Shown here one piece after another: positions 55,639 through 64,000 of a stretch of DNA of 64,000 nucleotides. The position numbers and the translations under genes are program-made. The notes under the pieces are model-generated. The model searched no databases and was not told the DNA's origin. It was given only the letters and a program-made list of their open reading frames with translations. Source of the DNA: Desulfomicrobium sp. UBA5193 (GTDB lineage: Bacteria; Desulfobacterota; Desulfovibrionia; Desulfovibrionales; Desulfomicrobiaceae); NCBI GenBank assembly GCA_002412965.1, contig DHWB01000013.1, positions 1 to 64,000 on the forward strand, read 5' to 3'. Within the stretch, counting starts at the first letter, position 1; each line of letters starts with the position of its first letter.

Positions 55639-57639
55639 TTAAAGACTAGCGAGTGCCTTGCGCCCTGGCAACCATCCGACCACAACCCACATCCCCACAA
55701 ACCCTATCCATGCGAAGGCAGGAATCATGGGCGCCATGTAGCGCGCCTGAGCTCCGTTCCACGAACTCGCATCCAACAGACCGAACAACAATGCACGCAC
55801 AACAATTGCCCCCACAACCACCAGAAATACAGCCATCAGAGGAGAATCTGCTTGCTTGCCGATCAGCAATCGAATTAAAGCCAGAAATACCAGAACGGCT
55901 AGCACAATGTTCAACCATTTATACGAATATCCAAGTCCACCCAGCCAATTCAAGCGGACATGACTTTTGCTCAGATAGGACAACCAACGCTCAACCCGAC
56001 TGACGTGAACTCCGGTTGAAAGCTCATCTATACCGAGCGTCGCGCTCATATCGCCAACGGTTTTAATCATGACGCCCTCGCGCAGGTCGCCGATGGAGAC
56101 ATGTCCCATATTACCATCCGGCGTTCGCACAACCATCTGATACGGCAACTCAACGCCGCTATGCGCCAAGCTGAAAGGCAGCCCCCCCGGCACATCGGGC
56201 CGGGCAGGCCCCTGCACCACACTCCAGCTATCTGGTTCCCGGCCATGCGCTGTCAGCCCGAGAGAAGTCCCCTCCGGGACAACGATCCAACCCCGCACAA
56301 CGACCGCAGGAAGAGGGTTACGACGTCCCACGATCTCAACAAATTCCGCAAACTGCTTGGGTGTTGCGTTCTCCCCCTGTGATTGTACAGACTCTGGGCG
56401 CGATTCCAGCACCAGCGCCAAAACAGCCAAAGAGGAAGAAGGAACTCTACCAATCCATTTACCATAATCAGGATCCAGGAAAGAAGAGAACAGGGCAGGA
56501 TGACTTTTCAGACGTCCCGACCTGAACGCGTCCTCCAATTCATCCGCGATCGCAGCATACTTTTTATCCGCATTTCGGGCGCTGGCGTGCCAGCCAGCAA
56601 CAGCACCCGCATCTCGCAAGGCCCAGTAAAACCAGCCGTTACCAATCTCCCCTTGATGCCCGGTAAATCGGGCCGTGTGCGCGGCCAGCTGCTTTCCTTG
56701 CTCCCCTTCAAAAAAAGGCTGCAGTTCCCTGAAAGTCGAGCTGTGTTCATAAGCCTGCTGACGAGCCCTGGCCGTCACGGTGACGTGCAACGGGCCCCGA
56801 CCAACATCAATTCTGCTCAGTGTAGCCATTGCCCTTTCATAGCCGGGCGCAGCCAACTCGTACCTGACCGCGAGCCCCCAGCGCAAAAAATTCGCCCCCG
56901 CCAATGCACATCCCAACCCCACAACCGCAAACAAAGGCAACACAATCAATCGTCGGGCGAGTGCTGGTTCGGACTGGTGGCGCCACCACGCCTTCCGCCC
57001 CGCCCACGAATACACCACAAGTATAAACAGCGGCACCAAAAGCAAAACACCCTCCTTGCGCACATGGAAGGCAAGGGCAAAAGCAACCACAAAAAGCCAT
57101 GTCGCCACGCGTCCACGCCGGCTTCCAGACTCATCGCGCGTCAACCAGACCTCCAGGCCGCTCCCGAGCAATAGCACCACGAGCACGCACAGCAAGGTTT
57201 CTGAAAGAGCGCGATCAAACAGCACGAAAAACAAGGGATTGAACGCACAGTACAACCAAAACAGCGCGCCAACCCATCTTGCACCAGTCAATCGGAACAG
57301 CGCAAAAGCGGCATACGCTGTGGCCCCGAGCCAGGCAAGATCGATACCGAGCCTTGCCGGTACTCCCAAAACATTCAGCGCGGCGAGCCACATGGAATAG
57401 ATCGGCAGATGCGCAAATGCCAACTGGTTGTAGTTCCCCCCCCACACCATCCGGGCCGCACTGTGTACGAACCAGTATTCATCATAGGGGGAGTTCAGGG
57501 CAAGGACATCGCGGTCACCGGTCAAAAAAAGCCTCACGACAACCACCAGCCCCAACACAACCAACCAGACATAGCGTTGGAGCCCTTGGCTGCTCGTCGA
57601 AACACCTTTTGAAAAATACACTTTCTTGAAATTAATCAA
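55639..57639 (-). CDS. Large GT-C-like membrane protein, paralogue of the gene at the right edge
   Basis: 666 aa. About ten hydrophobic helices, most in the first 220 residues, a soluble middle of about 300 residues, and three to four helices near the end. The first outer loop has NSPYDEYWFVHSAARMVWGG, with an Asp-Glu as in GT-C glycosyltransferases (ArnT/PMT). The second half aligns with the partial protein at 62965-64000 (shared features: DELEDAFRSGRLKSH versus NREIEAAFATGRLKSR and a similar end). Not recognised by family name; membrane glycosyltransferase is the best inference. Confidence 0.65.
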   Translation of the reverse strand: MINFKKVYFSKGVSTSSQGLQRYVWLVVLGLVVVVRLFLTGDRDVLALNSPYDEYWFVHSAARMVWGGNYNQLAFAHLPIYSMWLAALNVLGVPARLGIDLAWLGATAYAAFALFRLTGARWVGALFWLYCAFNPLFFVLFDRALSETLLCVLVVLLLGSGLEVWLTRDESGSRRGRVATWLFVVAFALAFHVRKEGVLLLVPLFILVVYSWAGRKAWWRHQSEPALARRLIVLPLFAVVGLGCALAGANFLRWGLAVRYELAAPGYERAMATLSRIDVGRGPLHVTVTARARQQAYEHSSTFRELQPFFEGEQGKQLAAHTARFTGHQGEIGNGWFYWALRDAGAVAGWHASARNADKKYAAIADELEDAFRSGRLKSHPALFSSFLDPDYGKWIGRVPSSSLAVLALVLESRPESVQSQGENATPKQFAEFVEIVGRRNPLPAVVVRGWIVVPEGTSLGLTAHGREPDSWSVVQGPARPDVPGGLPFSLAHSGVELPYQMVVRTPDGNMGHVSIGDLREGVMIKTVGDMSATLGIDELSTGVHVSRVERWLSYLSKSHVRLNWLGGLGYSYKWLNIVLAVLVFLALIRLLIGKQADSPLMAVFLVVVGAIVVRALLFGLLDASSWNGAQARYMAPMIPAFAWIGFVGMWVVVGWLPGRKALASL

Positions 57640-57651
57640 ATTTAGCCCCGA

Positions 57652-59919
57652 TTATCCAGCAGTAAGCAACTTAATTCTGATTCCATTTGCAAAAGGAATA
57701 TCCTTGGATGCCGAATCCACTCTGAATCTGATTTTCACTATATCCACGCCATCCACAGGAATTTTGATGGAGAAGGGCTCTCGCCGCGCTATCGAATATG
57801 TATCAACGGCCCCCACATCAATCCATCTGTCCCCCAGAGCCAATTGGATATCAAGTATTCTGTAACCCGTGTTATTCGCCCACCAATCAAATACATCTAT
57901 TGAAATGATTTTTGGATTTTTATTCAAAAAATCGAGGCGATAAACAAAATTCCCATGACGATTGGTAGAAAGATATGGCAACGGAGCACCAGAGCTGCCG
58001 TTAGGCGCATAAACAGCATCATCCCCAGATTCAAAACCATAATTAGCAAGCACTGGGTTGCTGATGGGTGCATCACCAAAGGCCTTGTCAGGCAGTAAGC
58101 CTGTGACATGAACCAATGCCTTCTGTCCAAGATCAACAGCCACTTCTTGGGCCGGATCGTTGAAAATTCCTGCCAGAATACTTTCCCAACCGACATCAAT
58201 CTTGATACGCAAGTAAGCTGCAGTACTCTGAAAAACCCGCCAATCATCCAAGACCTGAACATCTTCCAAGCCTGCATTCCAGCCAGGAAGAGTATAACGC
58301 CGATCCATCACCACAACCATGGAATCAAGCGCTGCGGTCAGGGGCTCGCCTTTTACAAAATGGATACCGTTCAACTGACCTTTCAGGTTCACATGATGCT
58401 GTCCGGCAGGCTCAAACTCATCCCCCGTTCCTCGCACGCCAAACGCTGTCTTTACATACTGTCCTTGCCAACCGTAACGCATAAAAGGAGATTCAAACAG
58501 AATCGGAAACTGCGTTCCACGTATCCCGGGAGAGTCAAACCCTTTAGGCCTCGACATGTTCAAGGCATTCACAAACAAAACGTACGAAACGCTTTTCCCC
58601 TCAACAGCCGCCCTGACCTTCTCCCATACTTGCGCATCTTGACTCCTTACTTGCGGCAAGCACACGAATTGCAAGGCCGCCCAGGAGCCCAAGACAACGC
58701 CTGTAAACGCAAGCGCTGTCACTTCGGCGAAACGTTTCCGAAAACCTGAGGCACTCAGAGCACAGACAATTCCCATGCACGCCAAGCTATACGGGACATA
58801 GCCATAACGACGCGGCAAGACATCGCCTGTCTGACTGAAAAATGCAGCCCGCGCCCAGACAACAGCAAACGCGGACAGGACCAGCAAAAGAACCCATGCA
58901 AAAGGAACAGTCGTCGATCCAGCCCCTCCGGCATCTCTAACCGATGCGGTAACTGACTCCCGTTTGCTCCATTCGCTGAAATAGAACAGTCCCACACACA
59001 TAACCAAGGCTGACAATACGGCGACCCGCGCACTCAGGGCACTGTAACCAAAAATCTGACCCATTTGAATCACAGCCCCTTTCGGAAGGGAGACCAGATG
59101 ATCCAGGCTTCTCGTCCAAAAAAGGCCCAAGGTCGGCATCGAGAAATTGAAGCGATGCACTTCGACAACCGGCCCCAGCGCGACCCAAATACGATTATGC
59201 ACCAGTACTGAACCGAAAAGCGAGCATGCAAAAATTCCGAAACTCGCCAACCGCCACCTCAACCCAAGTCCAGACTCTGTCTTGAGCAATACCAAACCCA
59301 GTGCGGCCATGGACAGAGGAAGATGCAGTTCTCCTGTCAATGCAATGCATACTCCAGCAATAGCCAGCGCTAAAGTTCCTGACCACGCAGGCCCAACCGG
59401 TATCGCCATCCAACGCTGTAAGAAAAATGCGAAACCCACAGTAAGCTGAACAGGCAGGATTAGATACGAATAGTGATGGAAGCAGGTTGTTACCGCGAAC
59501 GGCGAAAGTAGCCAGACCATTGCCAGCAAGAGACTCTGTACGGCAGCAAGCGACCAGCGCCTGCTCATCCGAAAGATCAACAGTGCGGTCGCGGTTTGCG
59601 TAATACCAATGAATGCACTATATGCCCAAGCCTGCTCACCCCATAACAGCCACAAAAAGAAATGCAAAACCTTCGACAAGCCATAGGTCCGATACTCCGG
59701 CACTCCTAAGTGCAAGTCCAAGTTCAAAAACAAAATCCCCAGAGTCTTGACAAACCCAAACTCTGCCAACGCTTTGCTGAAATGCTCGTACAGGAAAGGA
59801 TCATCAAAAATCAGGGTCGAGTTCAGCGCTCCGAACAATGTGGCCACTATTCCTGCAGCCAGAAGTATCGTTGTAGAAATATTTGTTTCAGCAAATTTTA
59901 CCAGGGATCGCATTGTCAT
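57652..59919 (-). CDS. Large membrane protein, GT-C-like
   Basis: 755 aa from the ATG at 59919 (AGAGG upstream); earlier starts are in frame to 59973. An N-terminal membrane half with about 11 helices and an outer-loop Asp pair (LIFDDPFLYEHFSKAL), then a soluble C-terminal half of about 300 residues. It ends IRFRVDSASKDIPFANGIRI, where the last 100 residues look like a beta-rich domain. Family not recognised. Location among sugar genes and the DD pair point to a polyprenyl-sugar-using transferase. Confidence 0.6.
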   Translation of the reverse strand: MTMRSLVKFAETNISTTILLAAGIVATLFGALNSTLIFDDPFLYEHFSKALAEFGFVKTLGILFLNLDLHLGVPEYRTYGLSKVLHFFLWLLWGEQAWAYSAFIGITQTATALLIFRMSRRWSLAAVQSLLLAMVWLLSPFAVTTCFHHYSYLILPVQLTVGFAFFLQRWMAIPVGPAWSGTLALAIAGVCIALTGELHLPLSMAALGLVLLKTESGLGLRWRLASFGIFACSLFGSVLVHNRIWVALGPVVEVHRFNFSMPTLGLFWTRSLDHLVSLPKGAVIQMGQIFGYSALSARVAVLSALVMCVGLFYFSEWSKRESVTASVRDAGGAGSTTVPFAWVLLLVLSAFAVVWARAAFFSQTGDVLPRRYGYVPYSLACMGIVCALSASGFRKRFAEVTALAFTGVVLGSWAALQFVCLPQVRSQDAQVWEKVRAAVEGKSVSYVLFVNALNMSRPKGFDSPGIRGTQFPILFESPFMRYGWQGQYVKTAFGVRGTGDEFEPAGQHHVNLKGQLNGIHFVKGEPLTAALDSMVVVMDRRYTLPGWNAGLEDVQVLDDWRVFQSTAAYLRIKIDVGWESILAGIFNDPAQEVAVDLGQKALVHVTGLLPDKAFGDAPISNPVLANYGFESGDDAVYAPNGSSGAPLPYLSTNRHGNFVYRLDFLNKNPKIISIDVFDWWANNTGYRILDIQLALGDRWIDVGAVDTYSIARREPFSIKIPVDGVDIVKIRFRVDSASKDIPFANGIRIKLLTAG

Positions 59920-60022
59920 TTGCCTCTTGCTGATTACTTCCAAGTTAGCCTCTGCTTGCCCTGTCTCACACACAACGTCACGGAAGTCCTCACGAGGATC
60001 AAGGGCTCACACAGCCATAAAC

Positions 60023-61045
60023 TCAGCAACCGTCCTCCATCGACTGGATTTCACCGGGATCAGCCTTCGGCAATTCCGCGTAACGAGCTGCAGCAAGATA
60101 AAAAGGCAAGCCAGCCAAGCGTGACACCGCACTCAAGCCCTGAAAAAGCAACCCGATCAATGCGCCATTTGCGATCCCCAGCAACTGGGAAAGGAAGAGA
60201 TCGAACGCCGCAGTCCCGACACCGAACCCCCCAGCTACACCAAAGATATTGCTGAAGATTGCCAGGGGAAAGACCACAAAGCCCTTAACCCATTCAACAT
60301 GATTCCCGACCGCCCGCGCAATGCACAGCAGGGACACGCACCAGAACACATGATTGAAGACCGACAACGCCAGTGCCGCCACCATATACCGGGGCCGCTC
60401 ACGCAATTCATTAAATGCTCCGATCAATTCCCGAGTTCTTCCCCCCCAGACGCCCGAACCGAAAAATCGCTGCATTGCGGGGTGATTAAACAAGCGTCGA
60501 GCACCCAGCACCCGAAAGCCCAGCAAGACACCAAAGCTCGCTCCAAACAAACATAACAGCAATGGAGTCCGTGCCGGCATCGCGCTCACAACCGACCAAC
60601 CTAGCAAGGAGACAAGGCTGGCCAGCAGGAAGAGACCCAACAAGCCAAGAACCCTATCAAACAGCACTGCCATGACCGCGCGGGTACGCATGCCATGACC
60701 GACGTGTTTCACCACGTAACCGGCCTTCACCAAGTCCCCTCCATTAGAGCTCGGCATCGCCAAGTCGAAGAAGGAGCCGATCATCGTCCAGCGAAGCGCC
60801 TGACGAAACGGAACACGCATTCCCTGGCTAGCCAGAATCACAGAGAACCGATAGGACACGACCAGATAAGGCGGTAACATCAGCAGCAACGCCGCCACCA
60901 GCCAAGGCCATGTCTCTCCTAATCGATTCAGCACGCTCCAGTCCACTCGGTTGAAGACCAGCAACAGCCCCACCACCACGGCCGCCATTGCGACCTTGAA
61001 CCAAACCGAACCGAGCACCGCGCGAGCCCTCGCTTTCCAGGACAT
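60023..61045 (-). CDS. YbhN/AglD-type membrane protein (UPF0104, LPG-synthase TM family)
   Basis: 340 aa from the ATG with AAGGA upstream; its start lies just past the GT2 stop. Eight or so helices. The family's NGGDLVKAGYVVKH and FDRVLGLLGLF segments and the FGVGTAAFDLFLS region near the end are visible. Members are often next to GT2 genes and may flip or dock polyprenyl-linked sugars. Exact role not known. Confidence 0.82.
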   Translation of the reverse strand: MSWKARARAVLGSVWFKVAMAAVVVGLLLVFNRVDWSVLNRLGETWPWLVAALLLMLPPYLVVSYRFSVILASQGMRVPFRQALRWTMIGSFFDLAMPSSNGGDLVKAGYVVKHVGHGMRTRAVMAVLFDRVLGLLGLFLLASLVSLLGWSVVSAMPARTPLLLCLFGASFGVLLGFRVLGARRLFNHPAMQRFFGSGVWGGRTRELIGAFNELRERPRYMVAALALSVFNHVFWCVSLLCIARAVGNHVEWVKGFVVFPLAIFSNIFGVAGGFGVGTAAFDLFLSQLLGIANGALIGLLFQGLSAVSRLAGLPFYLAAARYAELPKADPGEIQSMEDGC

Positions 61046-61049
61046 GGGA

Positions 61050-61739
61050 TCAATCCTTGCGTTTGAGTTCAAACCACAGATACGCTAACAGACGCTTGCC
61101 TGTCGGCCAGATCTTGAAGTGGGTTTCGCCGTACCCGCGCGCCTCTTCGCGAGCGGGAAACTCGCAGCGCGGTAAATGAAGTTTATAGGCCCGCACCACC
61201 ATCTCGATATCGATGGAAAGCCCGTAATCCAGCACCTTCATCTTCTGGAAGGCATCCCGCGTCCAGCCCTTGAAGCCATGCAGCACATCGCGCACGAAGT
61301 ACCCCTCGCGACGCCACAACAAAGCCGCCAAAGTCGCCAGGCAGAGCACAGCCCACTTGCGTGGCCGGAGAAAATGAATATCTTCCTCATTCACCGAACC
61401 GGCAATCTGCCGGCTAGCCACCACCAACTGGTTGCCCGCCTCGAACAGTGGGCGAAACTTCAGTACATCCTCAACCGGCAGCGTCCCCTTGGGGAAATAG
61501 ACCACCACGGCGTCTCCCGTAGCCATGTCGTTCGCATGCACATAAGCCGCATTGAGACCCCGTTTTGGCTGCTTGTGTACCGGGATACCCCGGCTTTTCA
61601 GATACTCGACCGTGCCATCGGTACTTCCACCATCCACCGCATAGACCTCGTCGAACTGATCCAGCGGCAGGCGCGGCACATCCATCTCGCACCCCTTCAG
61701 TTCGTTCCAAACGATCAGACACAACGACACCTTCATCAC
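61050..61739 (-). CDS. Glycosyltransferase family 2
   Basis: 229 aa, short for a GT2 but complete in motifs. SLCLIVWNELKGCEMDV, AVDGGSTDGTVEYLKS (donor Asp), VVYFPKGTLPVEDVL where DxD is usual, and KVLDYGLSIDIEMVVRAY. One hydrophobic stretch in the middle (WAVLCLATLAALLW). Lies between the FAD-dependent enzyme (4-base overlap) and the YbhN-type protein. Together they look like a unit making and handling a lipid-linked sugar. Confidence 0.85.
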   Translation of the reverse strand: MMKVSLCLIVWNELKGCEMDVPRLPLDQFDEVYAVDGGSTDGTVEYLKSRGIPVHKQPKRGLNAAYVHANDMATGDAVVVYFPKGTLPVEDVLKFRPLFEAGNQLVVASRQIAGSVNEEDIHFLRPRKWAVLCLATLAALLWRREGYFVRDVLHGFKGWTRDAFQKMKVLDYGLSIDIEMVVRAYKLHLPRCEFPAREEARGYGETHFKIWPTGKRLLAYLWFELKRKD

Positions 61740-62950
61740 GCGGCCCCCTTAGCCATTAAATCGCGCGCTACCTGCAAGGCTTCCGCAACAGCGACGTCAG
61801 AGTTCATATGCTCCCAGCGCCCCCAGCGTCCCATGCCCACGATGCCATTGCCCGCAGCCCAGTCCAAAATCCGTGCAACTGTCTGCGGCTTGCCAAGCGT
61901 ATTGATCGGATAGGCATATTCGTTATGAAAGCGGACGCCATCGGTCGGCTTTGAACGCTGCGCGTTCGTCTCCGTCCAGTAGCCTCGGGCGTTCTTTGCA
62001 AAATTGGCGCGCAACAGGATGCGATGATACGAAATCGATTCGTCCGGCTCGTAGGTCCAATGCGACGGACTGTCGAGCGTCTGCGGACTGTAATCCACGT
62101 TGATCGAAGCATTCTTGAGGCTATTCACATCGGCCAGGACCTGCGCCGGCAAATCAGCGCATCCGATCCAACAAGTCCAGGGAATCGATGACACGATCGT
62201 CTCTGCCTGCCATCGGCCATTCACGATCCGCTTCTCGAGGTCGACTGACTCCAGCGCGCAATTCCTTACAAGCGAATCGCCAAGAGCCTCACCCATGCGC
62301 CGCCAGACCTCGCCATAACCAAACTCCTTCGGGTACAAGAACGTACCATGGGCTGGCAATGCCCCCATCGGTTTGCCTTCCAGACAGCTCAACAAAGTTT
62401 CGCGGAACGAAACGTTCGGCAACTTGTAGAGCCAATACGTGCCGAGCGCATCCGGATCCATCGACCAGATCTTGCGGTTATAAGGCAGCATGTACTCCTG
62501 CGCGATACGCTCACCGAGTTTCCAATTGATCCAGGCCGCAAAGGATTCCGGCATCGGCTCGCCACGCACGGATCCAGCCTGGGCAATCGACTCGAGGTAG
62601 TCCGCCTGATCCTCTACCGGAAACTGCCAAAGATTCGCCTCCAGCGGGTGGTCAATCTCCATGCCGCGCAAGCGGATCTTGGAAACGCGATCGAATAAAG
62701 CCCACTCATCGCGTGGCATGAAGCGAAACACGAAATCCAGCACCTCCTGGCGCCGTACATCGAGGAAATGACCACCACCTCTGTCCAGTGGCGCACCATC
62801 CACGTCCACGGAACGGCACAGACCGCCTGCCACGCCCTCCTTTTCAAGCACCACGATTTGTTCGCGTGGAACGCCTGCATCGATTAGTGAATGCGCCAGA
62901 ACTAAACCACTCGGCCCGCCCCCCAAAACTACAAATTCCTTCTTATCCAT
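61736..62950 (-). CDS. FAD-dependent oxidoreductase, UDP-galactopyranose mutase/protoporphyrinogen oxidase-like
   Basis: 404 aa from the ATG at 62950, 14 bases after the preceding gene's stop. FAD-binding VVLGGGPSGLVLAHSLIDAG near residue 8, a Glu about 30 residues on (LEKEGVAGGLCRS), and LDRGGGHFLD. The middle has LPYNRKIWSMDPDALGTYWL, like UGM-related proteins in polysaccharide loci. The C-terminus has GIVGMGRWGRWEHMNSD. Not a canonical Glf by length or motif, so a sugar-nucleotide mutase or redox role is only suggested. Confidence 0.7.
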   Translation of the reverse strand: MDKKEFVVLGGGPSGLVLAHSLIDAGVPREQIVVLEKEGVAGGLCRSVDVDGAPLDRGGGHFLDVRRQEVLDFVFRFMPRDEWALFDRVSKIRLRGMEIDHPLEANLWQFPVEDQADYLESIAQAGSVRGEPMPESFAAWINWKLGERIAQEYMLPYNRKIWSMDPDALGTYWLYKLPNVSFRETLLSCLEGKPMGALPAHGTFLYPKEFGYGEVWRRMGEALGDSLVRNCALESVDLEKRIVNGRWQAETIVSSIPWTCWIGCADLPAQVLADVNSLKNASINVDYSPQTLDSPSHWTYEPDESISYHRILLRANFAKNARGYWTETNAQRSKPTDGVRFHNEYAYPINTLGKPQTVARILDWAAGNGIVGMGRWGRWEHMNSDVAVAEALQVARDLMAKGAA

Positions 62951-62964
62951 TATACAAATCCACA

Positions 62965-64000
62965 TTAGTTAGAAATTGGCCTTTTCCTAAGTGCATTACC
63001 TACAATTCCGAACAGAACCGCAAAAAAGCAAGCCACTCCAACAACCAGCATTCCGAAAATAGGAGACGCATAACGCGGCTCAATCTCCCATGAATTCTCA
63101 TTTAAAAGCCCGTAAAAAATAAGACGCAACCCGATCAAAACAAAAACAAAAACACCTAAAAAAGCAGAAACTGAGCGTCTATGGATACACTTTAAATACA
63201 CAAGCACCGGCACTACAACACCTGTGATCGCGGTAAGCGAAAAAAACACCCATTTCACCAAATCCCAACCGCCGAAATCAAGAATTTTAGCTTGTAATTC
63301 TCTAAGATTATTACTTAAAATTTGCTGTTTTCCAGATTCAAATAAATCCATCGCTCGGTATAAAGACGCTCCCGAGCGTGCGACTAGTCTCTCAACGGAA
63401 TTAGTCTTGAAGTTCTTCTCTAACGCCCACCCAGAGGAACATACGTATCGGAGCAAAACCTCTGAGTTTGGCTCATAGTCCAACTCAGCGAAAAAACCGT
63501 AAGTAAGAACAGGAATTCTCATTTCGCTAGAAAACGCTGCATCTACGTCGGACCGGTTCATTTTTTCTAAATCATACCAGACAGTTAAACTCGCATCCAA
63601 ATTCTTAATCCCAACTTGAACATTCAAAATATGCTCTTCCTTGTCTTCAGAGAACACCCACCCTTTGAGCTTTAACTTAGCTTTTCCCACGCCAGAAACG
63701 AGTGCCGCTCGACGATTGCATACCTTATCAAAAGCATTCGGCTCAAACCCCTGATCCGCTTGAAACGGATAAAACATGAATGCCTTATCCATAGCGGCGG
63801 AAACACCAGCTAAAATATTTGAGAAGGGCTGAAAGACACCAGACGCAACAAAAGGATGAATAACAAACCGCGACTTCAGACGACCAGTAGCAAAAGCAGC
63901 TTCAATTTCACGGTTAGTATTAACCCAAAACACATCCAGATCCTTCACCGTTTTCGGGTTTGGGATAACACTCAAGGCCGCATCGTTGAAAACATGCCAA
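62965..64000 (-). CDS. GT-C-like membrane protein, C-terminal part (partial)
   Basis: The frame is open to the right edge with no start, so only the last 345 codons are present. The visible part is a soluble stretch of about 235 residues followed by four helices and a short basic tail. It aligns with the second half of the 666-aa protein at 55639-57639 across IEAAFATGRLKSR and the C-terminal helices. Probably a full-length paralogue extends beyond the window. Composition is more AT-rich than its paralogue. Confidence 0.65.
   Translation of the reverse strand, partial: WHVFNDAALSVIPNPKTVKDLDVFWVNTNREIEAAFATGRLKSRFVIHPFVASGVFQPFSNILAGVSAAMDKAFMFYPFQADQGFEPNAFDKVCNRRAALVSGVGKAKLKLKGWVFSEDKEEHILNVQVGIKNLDASLTVWYDLEKMNRSDVDAAFSSEMRIPVLTYGFFAELDYEPNSEVLLRYVCSSGWALEKNFKTNSVERLVARSGASLYRAMDLFESGKQQILSNNLRELQAKILDFGGWDLVKWVFFSLTAITGVVVPVLVYLKCIHRRSVSAFLGVFVFVLIGLRLIFYGLLNENSWEIEPRYASPIFGMLVVGVACFFAVLFGIVGNALRKRPISN

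Noticed and set aside
51166..64000. Insertion sequences or transposases as the cause of the GT2 truncation
   Set aside because: No terminal inverted repeats, target duplications or transposase motifs could be found near the breakpoints.

Overview
The window looks like a chromosome segment of a sulfate-reducing deltaproteobacterium of the Desulfovibrionales, perhaps Desulfomicrobium. This is inferred from the start of an aldehyde:ferredoxin oxidoreductase beside Fe-alcohol dehydrogenases, a TrmD with an extra C-terminal methyltransferase domain, a PTS fragment attached to the ffh-rpsP-rimM-trmD-rplS operon, and generally high GC. No tRNA, rRNA, CRISPR array or complete insertion sequence was found.

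Region 1 (1-5.9 kb) is an alcohol-oxidation module. It holds the start of an aldehyde oxidoreductase (minus strand, cut by the window edge), a small apparently frameshifted gene, an Fe-ADH, and, divergently, an ErcA-like Fe-ADH translationally coupled to a PAS histidine kinase and an NtrC-type regulator. The intergenic region between the two ADH genes carries a GG-N10-GC (sigma-54 type) element facing each gene, with TTGATC/GATCAA dyads between them.

Region 2 (6-22.6 kb) is housekeeping: secA, an isochorismatase-like hydrolase, then a long minus-strand operon read as ffh-rpsP-KH-rimM-trmD-rplS-rnhB-yraN-rsmI-PTS IID-HPr-EI-smpB. It is followed by an aminotransferase with a sigma-54 activator whose receiver lacks the phosphoacceptor Asp, and a divergent larB.

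Region 3 (22.6-49.0 kb, plus strand) is a large surface-polysaccharide locus. It starts with a tightly coupled lipid A/core-type operon (glycosyltransferases, a CE4 deacetylase, a kinase-like protein, MsbA). A mosaic O-antigen/exopolysaccharide cluster follows, with a Wzy/WaaL-like protein, a Wzx-like flippase, many glycosyltransferases, three radical SAM/SPASM proteins, four sulfotransferases, and a WbaP-type initiating transferase at the end. Very AT-rich stretches (28.2-31.8, 43.0-44.6, 46.1-46.6 kb) alternate with GC-rich ones, sometimes inside one gene.

Region 4 (49.0-64.0 kb, minus strand) is a second, convergent sugar cluster. It has an FAD-dependent UGM-like enzyme, a GT2, a YbhN-type membrane protein, three big GT-C-like membrane proteins (one cut by the window edge), gmd and fcl for GDP-fucose, an epimerase, a GT4, and two related GT2 genes. 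One of these GT2 genes is truncated, and the pair shares a perfect 199-bp block, with decayed coding sequence between them. The most notable signals are the radical SAM trio, the sulfotransferase set and the recombined GT2 pair.
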